Shown here: positions 16,991 through 24,918 of the stretch, one piece after another | How positions within the stretch are numbered: the stretch's first letter is position 1 | Layout: each line of letters opens with the position of its first letter | NCBI GenBank assembly: GCA_963747765.1 | Contig: CAVVGH010000007.1 | Span: 62,001 to 126,000, forward strand | Direction of reading: 5' to 3' | Length of the DNA stretch: 64,000 nucleotides | DNA from: VRUE01 sp963747765 | GTDB lineage: Bacteria; Actinomycetota; Thermoleophilia; Solirubrobacterales; 70-9 | Notes under the pieces: model-generated | Databases searched by the model: none | Seen by the model: the letters and a program-made list of their open reading frames with translations, nothing else | What the model was told of the DNA's origin: nothing | Program-made: the position numbers and the translations under genes

Positions 16991-17680
16991 CTATTTCGAG
17001 CTGCCCTTGGAGGTCGATTCGATCAGGTATTCGACCAGCTGCTGGACTTCGTCGGGCGACATTGTCGAGCCAAAGTTCGTCGGCATCACATTGGCCGGGT
17101 ACCCCTGCGCGATCTTGGCGTTGGGGTCGACGATCGACGCTTCGATCGTCGTGGCGCTCTGGCCGGGCAGAGCCTGGTCGAGATCCGGGCCGGTCACCCC
17201 GCCCGCGTTGGCCGCGGCCAGGGTGTGACAGCCGCCGCAGCCATTGTTGGCGAACAGTTCAGCGCCCGCGCCGCCCTCCGTCTTGGGCGGTGCCGCTCCG
17301 GGCACCCCGGCGTAGCGCCCGACGTAGGCTGCGACGTCCTCGAGATCGGCGCCGGTCACCAGATTGGCCGGCATTGACACGGCCGGGTTGGCATTGTTCG
17401 GCCGGGGGTTCTCGACCTGCGCCTTGACGACCCCTTCAATCGTGCTGCCGCCCTCGCCTGCGGCGCGCGCTGCGGCGAAGGCATCGTCGAGGTTGGGTCC
17501 GACCTGGCCGGTTGTGGCTGCCTGGGCAAGCGCGTGGCAGGCACCACAGTTCTGAACGAACAGAGCCCGGCCGCGCTGCACGTCTGCCTTGGTGGTTCCG
17601 CAGCCCGACGCGGCCAGGGCAAGCACCCCGGCGGCAGCGAGGGCCAGCAGAGGACGCTTTGGGTTCGGTGACATGGGCAT
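16991..17680 (-). CDS. Diheme c-type cytochrome lipoprotein
   Basis: About 229 residues. Signal peptide ends with the lipobox ALAASGC, so the mature protein is anchored by a lipid on the outer face. Two heme c sites, CGACH and CGGCH, each start a domain of roughly 90 residues; each domain has a later Met (VSMPANL and NVMPTNF) suited as axial ligand. It most likely carries electrons to the oxidase, since ctaC has no fused cytochrome domain. ATG 17680 or the second ATG at 17674 could be the start; the long frame upstream is spurious because it covers the CBS gene. Confidence 0.9.
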   Translation of the reverse strand: MPMSPNPKRPLLALAAAGVLALAASGCGTTKADVQRGRALFVQNCGACHALAQAATTGQVGPNLDDAFAAARAAGEGGSTIEGVVKAQVENPRPNNANPAVSMPANLVTGADLEDVAAYVGRYAGVPGAAPPKTEGGAGAELFANNGCGGCHTLAAANAGGVTGPDLDQALPGQSATTIEASIVDPNAKIAQGYPANVMPTNFGSTMSPDEVQQLVEYLIESTSKGSSK

Positions 17681-17737
17681 GTGAGTGCGGCGCGAGGCGC
17701 GCCGGAGTCTACAGACCGAGGTCTTCGCAAAAGCGAC

Positions 17738-17765
17738 TTGCCAGCCACAGGCGGTCGAGTAGGCT
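17738..17765 (+). promoter_or_regulatory. Candidate promoter for the CBS gene
   Basis: TTGCCA at 17738 and TAGGCT at 17760 with a 16-base spacer, placing transcription about 20-25 bases before ATG 17796. Match to the housekeeping actinobacterial pattern is moderate; not tested. Confidence 0.35.
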
Positions 17766-17795
17766 TGGCCCGGTTCTCCGAAAGAGAGGCTCGAG

Positions 17796-18197
17796 ATGCA
17801 CGTACGAGATGGGATGTCGGAAGTTGTCTTGACCGTTGGTCCCTCGCACACGCTTCGCGAGGCGGCCGAAAGGATGGTTGAGAAGGGGACTGGGGCGGCG
17901 CTTGTCTCAGATGACGAGAGGCCGGGGCCGTGCATCGTCACCGAGCGCGACATATTGGTCTCGATCGGCCGCGGCGAGAGCCCCGATGTCGAGCTTGTTG
18001 CCGACCACATGAGCGACAGCGTCATCACGGCGTCCCCCGACTGGAGCCTGGAGCGCGCCGCCTACGAAATGTCGAAGCGGGGCATCCGCCACCTGGTCGT
18101 CTTCGAGGAGGCCGATCTGGTCGGCGTCCTGTCGATCCGCGACATTGTCCGAGTCTGGACCAGCGAGGGTGCCACCTCCGGCATGACGCCCGGCTGA
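17796..18197 (+). CDS. Two-CBS-domain protein
   Basis: 133 residues, almost entirely a tandem CBS pair (Bateman module): the first around 8-60, ending TERDILVSIGRG, the second around 72-125, ending LSIRDIVRVW. Such stand-alone modules bind adenine nucleotides such as AMP, ATP or NADH and regulate a partner. AGAGAGG precedes the ATG. No partner is fused, and adjacency to respiratory genes suggests an energy-state sensor, which is inference. Followed by the long repeat-filled gap. Confidence 0.88.
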   Translation: MHVRDGMSEVVLTVGPSHTLREAAERMVEKGTGAALVSDDERPGPCIVTERDILVSIGRGESPDVELVADHMSDSVITASPDWSLERAAYEMSKRGIRHLVVFEEADLVGVLSIRDIVRVWTSEGATSGMTPG

Positions 18198-18300
18198 TCG
18201 CCGCGCGTCTCGCGTCCCCCGAGTCCCCTGGCCCTCACGACGGGCGCGAAAATGACGTGACCTCAAACGGTCACCGCCACCACCCCTGAAAAGAACCCCT

Positions 18301-18340
18301 TCGATCGTTCCGCCAAATTGAGGTTCGACCGAACGATCGA
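18301..18340. repeat. 10-bp inverted repeat
   Basis: TCGATCGTTC at 18301-18310 and its exact complement GAACGATCGA at 18331-18340, with 20 bases between. Could be an operator or part of the neighbouring repeat module; no gene start is close. Confidence 0.6.
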
Positions 18341-18510
18341 CGCTCCGAGCAAGGTGTCCGAGAGAGGCCGCCGACCCGAAACGAACACCTGATGATTGAT
18401 TCTCAAAATCTCTGGATGAGGTGCTCGAAATGGGCCTGGTGGACCCGAGACGAACATCTCGATGATCGATGAGAGCGACAGCCCGTCCCTTTGACGATCG
18501 ATGAGAGAAA

Positions 18511-18569
18511 CAGCCTCCCCCTGTTTGCCCTCCTCACCTGCAAGTAGGAGGGCAAACAGGGGGAGGCTG
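18511..18569. repeat. Hairpin A, copy 3
   Basis: Arms 18511-18534 and 18546-18569, 24 bases each and perfectly complementary, around CACCTGCAAGT. Confidence 0.85.
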
Positions 18570-18683
18570 TGTAGGGCCTGCGCGGTCAGGGGCTTTGGGG
18601 GACCGTTCCAGGGGATGAGGGGCTTCGGCCGAGCACTTACGCGGGGGAACGGCCGAAGAAGGCGGGATCGGGGCGGATGCGAA

Positions 18684-18801
18684 CTCCGTTCGCTCTTTGT
18701 GTCGCAGAGCGGTACAAATGACGAACGGAGCGGCTGGGATTGGCGGGGGCGAGACTCCGTTCGCTGTATGTGTCGCTGGGCGGTACAAATGACGAACGGA
18801 G
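18684..18801 (+). repeat. Tandem pair of hairpins B, copy 3
   Basis: 47-base units at 18684-18730 and 18755-18801, 71 bases apart. The second unit has several changes in its left arm and loop (TGTATG, CTGGG) but keeps the outer 9-base arms and the right arm. Confidence 0.8.
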
Positions 18802-18926
18802 CGGTTGGAGCGGCCTGGGCGAAGCGGCTGCGCATCGGCGCGGCTATTCGGCCTCACGGTGTTCTTGCCCCGCTGGCCCCGGCGCTCGCCGGCCGCCCGT
18901 GGGTCTTCGGATGGGCTCTGAGCCCG

Positions 18927-19220
18927 TCAGTGGCGGTCCGGCGGCTGAATCGGTTCCACCGGTAGGACGGCGCTGCGCAGCCGCTGGCTGCGGGGCAGGC
19001 GGAAGTAGTCGTGGGTCGCGCCGCGGACCATCGCGCGGCAGGCGAAAAGCAGGACGACCACGCCGATGATCGAGTAGTTCCAGCCGCGGACCATGAAGCC
19101 CTCGGCGAAGATCCCGCAGATCGCAACCGCTGCGGCGAAGGCGAAGACCGCCGGCGCCCAGGAGGAGCGGGCGGTGTAGATCAGCTCGCCGGGCTCGGGG
19201 GTGTCGTGTCGTTCGGTCAT
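18927..19220 (-). CDS. Small membrane protein, oxidase subunit IV-like
   Basis: 97 residues with two hydrophobic segments (WAPAVFAFAAAVAICGIFAEG and YSIIGVVVLLFACRAMV, partly), then a basic loop with HDYFRLPR and a polar tail. Length, topology and position after ctaB fit the small subunit IV seen in actinobacterial-type oxidases, but similarity is weak. It starts 6 bases after the 37-residue gene before it, so both are probably translated from the ctaB transcript. Confidence 0.6.
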   Translation of the reverse strand: MTERHDTPEPGELIYTARSSWAPAVFAFAAAVAICGIFAEGFMVRGWNYSIIGVVVLLFACRAMVRGATHDYFRLPRSQRLRSAVLPVEPIQPPDRH

Positions 19221-19226
19221 TGCGGG

Positions 19227-19340
19227 CTATGAGGCTATGTAGAGCATCGCGGTGATGAAGCAGAGGGCGAAGATCGCTGCTGCGATGCCCCCGGTCAGCA
19301 GTCCCGCCGTGATGTTGCGCCTTGCCGTTTCGCGATCCAT
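19227..19340 (-). CDS. 37-residue single-helix membrane protein
   Basis: Short gene too small for standard gene calls: MDRETARRNITAGLLTGG followed by a hydrophobic run to LYIAS. One membrane helix with a basic cytoplasmic head. It lies 46 bases after ctaB and 6 bases before the next gene on the same strand. Size and place fit a tiny accessory subunit of the oxidase. Evidence is position and composition only. Confidence 0.55.
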   Translation of the reverse strand: MDRETARRNITAGLLTGGIAAAIFALCFITAMLYIAS

Positions 19341-19386
19341 GGCCGGGGTTTCTACCAGACGGTCGACACCGAATCCCGGTCGACCC

Positions 19387-20280
19387 TCAAAAGAGGCGGT
19401 CGAGCGGCATCGACAGGAAGAGGACCGCCAGGTAGGCGAGCGAGAACAGGTAGGTGCGAAGTGCCCAGCGGCGATCGGCGCTGCGCAGCAGTCGCACCGC
19501 GCAGTAGATGAAGGCAGCGCCGAGGGTCATCGACGCGATCAGGTACTCGACCCCAAAGCCGCCCGCACAGAAGGGCAACTGGGTCACCGCGTAGAGAAGG
19601 ATCGTGTAGAGGAGGATCTGGCGGCGCGTCTCGGCCTCGCCGCGCACGACCGGCAGCATTGGCACGCCGGCCTTCGCGTACTCGTCCTTCATCAGAAGCG
19701 AGAGCGCCCAGAAGTGCGGCGGCGTCCAAAAGAAGATGATCGCGAAGAGGTAGAAGGCGGTGCCGCTGAGACCGCCGGTGACCGCGGCCCAGGCAACCAG
19801 AGGCGGGACCGCGCCCGCCGCGCCGCCGATCACGATGTTCTGGGGTGTGGAGCGCTTCAGCCAGAGCGTGTAGACGAAGACGTAGCCCAGCAGTCCGCTG
19901 AGCGACAGCGCGGCCGCCAGTGGGTTCACCGCAAGGCTGAGGAGGACGAAGGATGCGAGTCCGAGCAGCGAGCCGAAGGCGATGGCGCTGCCGGGGGCGA
20001 TGCGGCCAGCGGCGACGGGCCGGTCGGCGGTCCGCGCCATGGTCCGGTCGATGTCGCGGTCGATTGCGTGGTTGATAGCCCCGGCGCCGCCCGCCGAGAG
20101 GGCGCCTCCCAGACAGGTGAGGAAGACGAGCCCGATCGAGGGTTCGCCGGCGACGTACATCGTGGTCGCGGTCGTGAAGAGCAGCAGCGACTGCACCTTG
20201 GGCTTGGTCAGGGTGGCGTAGTCGCGCGCAGCGACGAGTGCCGCCGGGAGTCGCGAAAGGGCTGCTGCGGTGGCTTCCAT
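19387..20280 (-). CDS. ctaB: Protoheme IX farnesyltransferase (heme O synthase)
   Basis: 297 residues, about nine membrane helices of the UbiA prenyltransferase superfamily. It attaches a farnesyl chain to heme B to give heme O, the substrate of CtaA. The Asp-rich motif NHAIDRDIDRTMARTADRP and the second motif region LMKDEYAKAGVPMLPVV are both clear, as is YTLWLKRSTPQNIVIGGAAGA. Located 51 bases downstream of the degenerate subunit I gene and on the same strand, so it may share that transcript. Confidence 0.94.
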   Translation of the reverse strand: MEATAAALSRLPAALVAARDYATLTKPKVQSLLLFTTATTMYVAGEPSIGLVFLTCLGGALSAGGAGAINHAIDRDIDRTMARTADRPVAAGRIAPGSAIAFGSLLGLASFVLLSLAVNPLAAALSLSGLLGYVFVYTLWLKRSTPQNIVIGGAAGAVPPLVAWAAVTGGLSGTAFYLFAIIFFWTPPHFWALSLLMKDEYAKAGVPMLPVVRGEAETRRQILLYTILLYAVTQLPFCAGGFGVEYLIASMTLGAAFIYCAVRLLRSADRRWALRTYLFSLAYLAVLFLSMPLDRLF

Positions 20281-20331
20281 CAGTGGTTCGTGCGGTGGGT
20301 CCGGCGCTCGTTTGCGGTACGGCTCCGCAGG

Positions 20332-22014
20332 TCAGGCTACCGGCTGGGACTCACGGGCCGGCTGGGTGGTCGAATCGGTGCGATGTGCAATTGCCGCGCG
20401 GATGTCGTGCATCGGATGGGCGCTGCGCACGTCCGGGAGCAGGTCGAAGTTGTGCGGCTCCGGGGGCGACAGGGCGAACCACTCGAGTGACTCGCCGTGC
20501 CACGGGTCGTGCCCGGCGCTCGCTCCGGCGGTGCGGCTGAGGATTGCGTTGACGAGGGTCATCAGGATCCCGGCGGCGAGGACGAGGGCGCCGATTGAGG
20601 CGATCAGGTTGTAGGCGTTGACGCCGGTGCCGTCGAAGAACTTGTAGGCGTCGATGACCTGGCCGTCTTCGGCCCCCGCAAAGAAGAGCGGCACGAAGGC
20701 GAGCAGGGCCCCGAGCGCCATCGTCCAGAAGGAGAACCGCGCCAGCGTCTCGCCCATCGTGCGGCCGGTCATCTTCGGGAACCACCAGTGGAGCGCCGCG
20801 AAGCCGCCGAAGACCGCGCCGCCGACCAGCGCGAAGTGGGTGGCCGCGGTGGCGTCGGTCGTGTTCTTCAGCTGCCAAGCGGCACCGACCATCGACTGCT
20901 GGATCTCGGCGGCGAGGCCGATCGAGATCGCCGCAAGCGCCCCGACCGCGAAGAGCAGCGGCGCCCGCATCTGCACGGCGCCCCGTGCGAGCGTGGAGAT
21001 CAGGTTGAAGAGGACGAGTCCGAAGGGGACGATCAGCGCCAGTGCCATAACCATCGCGAAGTACATCCAGCCGATGCCGATTGGGGCGGTCACCATGTTC
21101 TGCATCCAGGAGAGCGTGCCGATCACCGCGATCGCGACCAGCGAGCCGACCGTCACACCGCGATTGGCAAGCGGGGTGCGCGCCATGGTCGGGAAGATCT
21201 CCGCGACCGCCGCCAGGGCAGTGATCAGGACCAGCATGTACGCGCCCGTGTAGAAGATCCAACTCAGGTGCTCCCAGAGCAGCGGCGCGCCGCCGGCATC
21301 GCCGGCAAAGAAGGCTCCGCCGAAGTTGCGATCGACCAGCAGCATCGTGAGCGCGGCGAGCATCACCGGGCCGATCACCACGAGCATCCAGGAGCAGATC
21401 GCTGCCGCCCAGGAGAAGACCGGCAGGCGTCGCCAGGCCATTCCCGGGGCGCGCATGCCGCGCAGCGTCACGATCAGGTCGAGGGCCAGCAGCGTGAAGC
21501 CGAGCGTCGCCAGCCCCGTGGCGGCGGCCCACGCATCGACCCCGTTGTTGGGCAGGAAGGCCAGCCCGGAGAGGGGCGCCAGCGGGTTCACCCCTGCCTC
21601 GGAGGGCGTGTAGAGGAGCCCCGCGTACAGCACCACGCCTCCCGCCAGATAGAGCCACAGCCCGACTTGGCCGATGCGGGGCAGCGCCGTTGTGCGGGCG
21701 CCGATCTGCAACGGCGCCACGTAGTAGAAGAGCCCCAGTGCGAATGGGATCGCGAAGAGGAAGATCGCCGTCGCTCCGTACAGCGAGAGCATGCGGTTGA
21801 AGGTGACGGGGCTGAGGAAGGTGTTTTCGGGGATCGCCAGCTGCAGGCGCATGAGCAGCAGCTCGACCAGGGCGATGAAGAGCGAGCCGAGTGCCGCGGT
21901 GATCAGCACGAGGCCGATGTTCTTGTGGTCGGCCCCGGTCGCGATCTCCACCCAGCGCGGACGGCGCTGGGGATAGCCGTCGACGACCAACTCGGGGGGC
22001 GTGTTGGCACTCAT
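20332..22014 (-). CDS. Heme-copper oxidase subunit I homologue lacking most metal ligands
   Basis: 560 residues with the full subunit I membrane plan and clear, mostly gapless similarity to ctaD in this window (ADHKNIG, LSLYGATAIFLFAIPF, RAPGMAWRRLPV, LLWEHLSWIF, HWWFPKMTGR). Against ctaD the ligands are changed: heme a His152 is Tyr79; CuB His328 is Thr256; the cross-link Tyr332 is Met260; the CuB pair His377-His378 is Gln305-Asn306; heme a3 His464 is Ala391. Only the position of His466 keeps a His (393). It therefore should not bind heme a3 or CuB or reduce O2. The frame is intact and overlaps the subunit II-like gene by ATGA. Role unknown. Confidence 0.85.
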   Translation of the reverse strand: MSANTPPELVVDGYPQRRPRWVEIATGADHKNIGLVLITAALGSLFIALVELLLMRLQLAIPENTFLSPVTFNRMLSLYGATAIFLFAIPFALGLFYYVAPLQIGARTTALPRIGQVGLWLYLAGGVVLYAGLLYTPSEAGVNPLAPLSGLAFLPNNGVDAWAAATGLATLGFTLLALDLIVTLRGMRAPGMAWRRLPVFSWAAAICSWMLVVIGPVMLAALTMLLVDRNFGGAFFAGDAGGAPLLWEHLSWIFYTGAYMLVLITALAAVAEIFPTMARTPLANRGVTVGSLVAIAVIGTLSWMQNMVTAPIGIGWMYFAMVMALALIVPFGLVLFNLISTLARGAVQMRAPLLFAVGALAAISIGLAAEIQQSMVGAAWQLKNTTDATAATHFALVGGAVFGGFAALHWWFPKMTGRTMGETLARFSFWTMALGALLAFVPLFFAGAEDGQVIDAYKFFDGTGVNAYNLIASIGALVLAAGILMTLVNAILSRTAGASAGHDPWHGESLEWFALSPPEPHNFDLLPDVRSAHPMHDIRAAIAHRTDSTTQPARESQPVA

Positions 22015-22709
22015 CGCGCGTTCCCGTCTTCGAGCAGGCCGGTGACCCGGTCCTGGGCCGCCTGGATGTCGTTCTTCTGCTGTTCGATGAAGGCTTCGTA
22101 TTCGCTCGGCGACACGACGTCGACTTCGGTTCGCATCGCTGCGTAGGCCTGGCCCGAGAGGGTTGCCGCCTGGCCGAAGTAGGTGCCTTCCTGGTCGGCT
22201 CGGAAGGTGACCTCGTTCATCTTGCCGGGAACCGCATCGCGCTTGCCGGCGAGGTTGGGGACGCTCCAGGTGTGGATCACGTCGGTGGAGACGAGATCGA
22301 GGACGACCGCCGTGTCGACCGGGACGACGAGCTTGTAGTAGGAGAACGCTTCATTTGGATACTCGTAGCGCCACAGCCACTGCTGACCGGTGGCGGTGAT
22401 TCGCAGCGGCTTGGAGCTGGAGGCCTGCAGGCCGGCCGCGCCGGTGGTGGGCGCCTCGCGTGCCTTTTCCGTATAGACGAGGCTGAGGACGAGGATCGCC
22501 GTGGCGAACGCGGTGAGCACCGCGGCGACTCGGAGCGGGCCGCGCCGCCGCGCGCTTGCCGTGGCCTGCTCGGTTGCCCTTCCGGCGTGGCGCTTACGCA
22601 GGGCGAAGAGCAGCCCTGCGTTCACGGCTACGACGACGATTGCCGCGGCCGCGAAGCCAATCCAGAGCAGCGTGTCGATTTGGTCAGTGCCGGGGGAATA
22701 GGGCGCCAA
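22011..22709 (-). CDS. Oxidase subunit II homologue lacking CuA ligands
   Basis: 232 residues: two membrane helices (about 12-37 and 61-80) and an external cupredoxin-like domain. Compared with ctaC (gapless around GTY), Cys204 is Ala181, Glu206 is Thr183, Cys208 is Ser185 and His212 is Tyr189; His169 (here 146) and Met215 (here 192) remain. CuA should not form. It is followed by the degenerate subunit I with an ATGA overlap, so the two are made together. A conserved-looking C-terminal helix rich in Gln/Asp ends the protein. The start at 22709 is GTG or similar; an exact start is not certain. Confidence 0.8.
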   Translation of the reverse strand: MAPYSPGTDQIDTLLWIGFAAAAIVVVAVNAGLLFALRKRHAGRATEQATASARRRGPLRVAAVLTAFATAILVLSLVYTEKAREAPTTGAAGLQASSSKPLRITATGQQWLWRYEYPNEAFSYYKLVVPVDTAVVLDLVSTDVIHTWSVPNLAGKRDAVPGKMNEVTFRADQEGTYFGQAATLSGQAYAAMRTEVDVVSPSEYEAFIEQQKNDIQAAQDRVTGLLEDGNAR

Positions 22710-22773
22710 AGCGCGGCCATTCTAATCACGTGGGTGGCTGGTCATGGGATGCGCTCCTATACTCGCCCACCCT

Positions 22774-23718
22774 ATGCGGAGGCGTTCTGGCCCATCTCCG
22801 GTACTGCGCGCGATGGTGCGAACCGGAGCGGCGGGCGCCATCGCGGCGGCGATTGCCGTGCCTCTGGTGCGCCGCAGGCGCCACATCCCGGCGGCGACGA
22901 CGATCGTGGCATGCGCCGGCGGCCCGCTGGCGCTGGCGGTGCTGCGTCCCCGATCCGGCGGGCGGGACGTTGCTCTGTTCGCCCTGCAGATGTGGGCCTT
23001 CACGATGGTCCACGAGCTTCCCTACGACAACCCGGAGCGGCTCCGCCGCCGCCTTCTCACGCGGTATCCGATCTCGATCGACCGCGCAATCGGCCTCGGC
23101 AGGCTGCCAACGGTGCGCCTGCAGCGGGCCCTCGCCGCCCTGCCCCGGGTCGAGACCCTGAACCGCTGCCTGACGTGGATCCACTGGCTGTGGTTCCTGG
23201 AGCCCCATGCTGGCCTGCTCTTCATCCTCATTCGCCATCCCGATCGCTTCCCGCGTTCGGCCCGCCAGCTGGCCGCCGTCTTCGACATCGGCTGCGCGGT
23301 GTACTTCGCTGCGCCCACGGCTCCGCCGTGGTGGTCATCCGAGCAGGGGATTGCGGGAGAAGAGGTGCGCCGGATCATGATCGGGATCGGCGAAGAGACC
23401 TGGGGCTCCGCCTGGCCGAAGATGTACGGGACGCTGGGCAGCAATCCGTGGGCGGCGATGCCCTCGCTTCACTTCGCAGCCTCGGCGATGACGGCGATCT
23501 CGCTGGCCGAAGCGGGACGCATTCCCGGAGCAATCGGTTGGGGCTATGCGCTGAGCCTCGGGTTCGCGCTCGTCTACCTCGGCGAGCACTACGTCACCGA
23601 CATCGCTGCCGGGGCGGCCCTGGTCGCCGCCGTGCGACGCGGCGAGCCGCTCGCCGAACCGGCGGTCCTCGCGGTGAACCGCGGCCTGCGTCGACTCGAG
23701 CGGCTTGCCAGCGGGTAG
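22774..23718 (+). CDS. PAP2-type membrane phosphatase/transferase
   Basis: About 314 residues, multi-pass membrane protein of the PAP2/inositolphosphotransferase-like group. Catalytic signatures near the end: MPSLHFAAS (Ser-x-x-His) and GEHYVTDIAAG (His with Asp), typical of the second and third phosphatase motifs; the region before contains NPWAAMP. Likely dephosphorylates or exchanges head groups on a lipid phosphate at the membrane. ATG 22774 is preferred to 22744. It is followed 19 bases later by a flippase-like gene, suggesting a shared role in lipid or glycolipid handling. Confidence 0.8.
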   Translation: MRRRSGPSPVLRAMVRTGAAGAIAAAIAVPLVRRRRHIPAATTIVACAGGPLALAVLRPRSGGRDVALFALQMWAFTMVHELPYDNPERLRRRLLTRYPISIDRAIGLGRLPTVRLQRALAALPRVETLNRCLTWIHWLWFLEPHAGLLFILIRHPDRFPRSARQLAAVFDIGCAVYFAAPTAPPWWSSEQGIAGEEVRRIMIGIGEETWGSAWPKMYGTLGSNPWAAMPSLHFAASAMTAISLAEAGRIPGAIGWGYALSLGFALVYLGEHYVTDIAAGAALVAAVRRGEPLAEPAVLAVNRGLRRLERLASG

Positions 23719-23737
23719 ATGATTTAGCTTCCCGAGG

Positions 23738-24859
23738 GTGTCTCCCGGGGACTCGGCCAACGGCAACGGTGTCGTTGAGCTGCCGCGCTTCACGCTGCGA
23801 CGGATGTTGCAGACGGCGCTTGTCGTCTTTGCCCTGCTGGTTGCGATCTACTTTCTTTTCCCGAAGCTGGTCGGACTGGGGGACGCGCTCAGCCGGCTCG
23901 GGGACGCCGAGGCAATCTGGATTGTCGTGGCGATCGGCTTCAACGTGGTGGCGATCGCCACCTACATCGCGCTCTTCAAGGCGGTGGTCGGCGGCGACGC
24001 CCTGCGCCTCACCTGGACCGAGACCTACGAGATCAACATGGCGGGCGTCGCCGCGACGCTGCTCTTCTCGGCCGCCGGTGCGGGTGGCATCGCCCTCACC
24101 TACTGGGCCCTGCGCAAGGCGGGCATGCGACGCCGTGATGTCGCTCGCCGGATGATCGCCTTCCTGGCGCTTCACTACATCTTCTACCCGGTCGCCTTGA
24201 TCGTCTTCGGAATCCTGCTGCGGACAGGTGTCCTGCCGGGCAAGGGGTCGGTTGAGCTGACCATCGTGCCCGCGGGGGTCGCGGGTGCCCTGCTCATCCT
24301 CGGACTGTTGCTGGCGCTGATCCCGTCCGACCTGGGTCGGCGGGTGGCGGGGCTGGCAAGGGGGGAGAGGCAGCAGGCGATCGCCGCCAACCTGGCCAGG
24401 GTGCCGGCGATCGCCGCGGAAGGGTTCAGGTTCGCGATCGGCCTCTTCGCGCATCCCTCGCGCGGCGGCCTGGCGGTGATCGGCGCCGCTGGATTCTGGG
24501 CGGCCAACATCGGCATCCTCTGGGCGTCCTTCCACGCGTTTGGCATCGAAGTGCCCCTGGCGGTGGTGGTTCAGGGCTTCTTCCTTGGCATGGTCGCCAA
24601 CCTCTTTCCGCTGGCGCCAGCCGGTGTCGGCGCGGTTGACGCCGGCATGATCGGCGCATTCGTTCTCTTCGGCCTGCCGGAGGAAACGGTCTTCCCGGCG
24701 ATCCTGATCTACCGTCTGGTTGCCTTCTGGATGCCGATTCCACCTGGGATCGTCGCCTTCTTCCAGCTGCGCTCCCGGGTGCAGGAGTGGGAAGAGACGC
24801 AGCTTCCGACCGAACGGCACCAGGCGCCCAAGCCGGTCCTCGACGCCGCCGCCGACTGA
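23738..24859 (+). CDS. Flippase-like / lysyl-PG synthase transmembrane-domain protein
   Basis: 373 residues, about eight helices, matching the AglD/YbhN-type family (UPF0104; the membrane half of lysylphosphatidylglycerol synthase). Marks: FSAAGAGGIALTYWALRKAG, the conserved LAPAGVGAVDAGMIGAF and IYRLVAFWMPIPPGI. No aminoacyl-transfer domain is fused, so it is probably a lipid or polyprenol translocator. GTG 23738 lies 19 bases after the PAP2 gene. The C-terminal tail is acidic and polar. Confidence 0.82.
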   Translation: MSPGDSANGNGVVELPRFTLRRMLQTALVVFALLVAIYFLFPKLVGLGDALSRLGDAEAIWIVVAIGFNVVAIATYIALFKAVVGGDALRLTWTETYEINMAGVAATLLFSAAGAGGIALTYWALRKAGMRRRDVARRMIAFLALHYIFYPVALIVFGILLRTGVLPGKGSVELTIVPAGVAGALLILGLLLALIPSDLGRRVAGLARGERQQAIAANLARVPAIAAEGFRFAIGLFAHPSRGGLAVIGAAGFWAANIGILWASFHAFGIEVPLAVVVQGFFLGMVANLFPLAPAGVGAVDAGMIGAFVLFGLPEETVFPAILIYRLVAFWMPIPPGIVAFFQLRSRVQEWEETQLPTERHQAPKPVLDAAAD

Positions 24860-24918
24860 CTCCCGAGCCGGTACTATAAAAAGTAAAGTATTAGACTTCG
24901 GACGCTGAGGTGGCAGAG

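Larger units (their letters stand above)
18360..18805 (+). repeat. Composite palindromic module, copy 3
   Basis: Plus-strand copy: CGAAACGAAC stretch, GATGAGAGAAACAG, hairpin A (18511-18569), GCGGTCAGGGGCTT spacer, GGCCGAAGAAGGCGGGATC, then paired hairpins B (18684-18801). Diverged from copies 1 and 2, with extra sequence before hairpin A. Lies between the convergent CBS and oxidase-subunit genes. Confidence 0.75.
18198..18926. other. Gene-free interval rich in repeats
   Basis: 729 bases between convergent genes without a credible gene. Contains a 10-base inverted repeat (18301-18340), then module copy 3 with hairpin A and a pair of hairpins B. A phrase resembling CGAAACGAAC ... GATGAGAG occurs up to three times (around 18376, 18450 and 18500). 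Confidence 0.7.
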
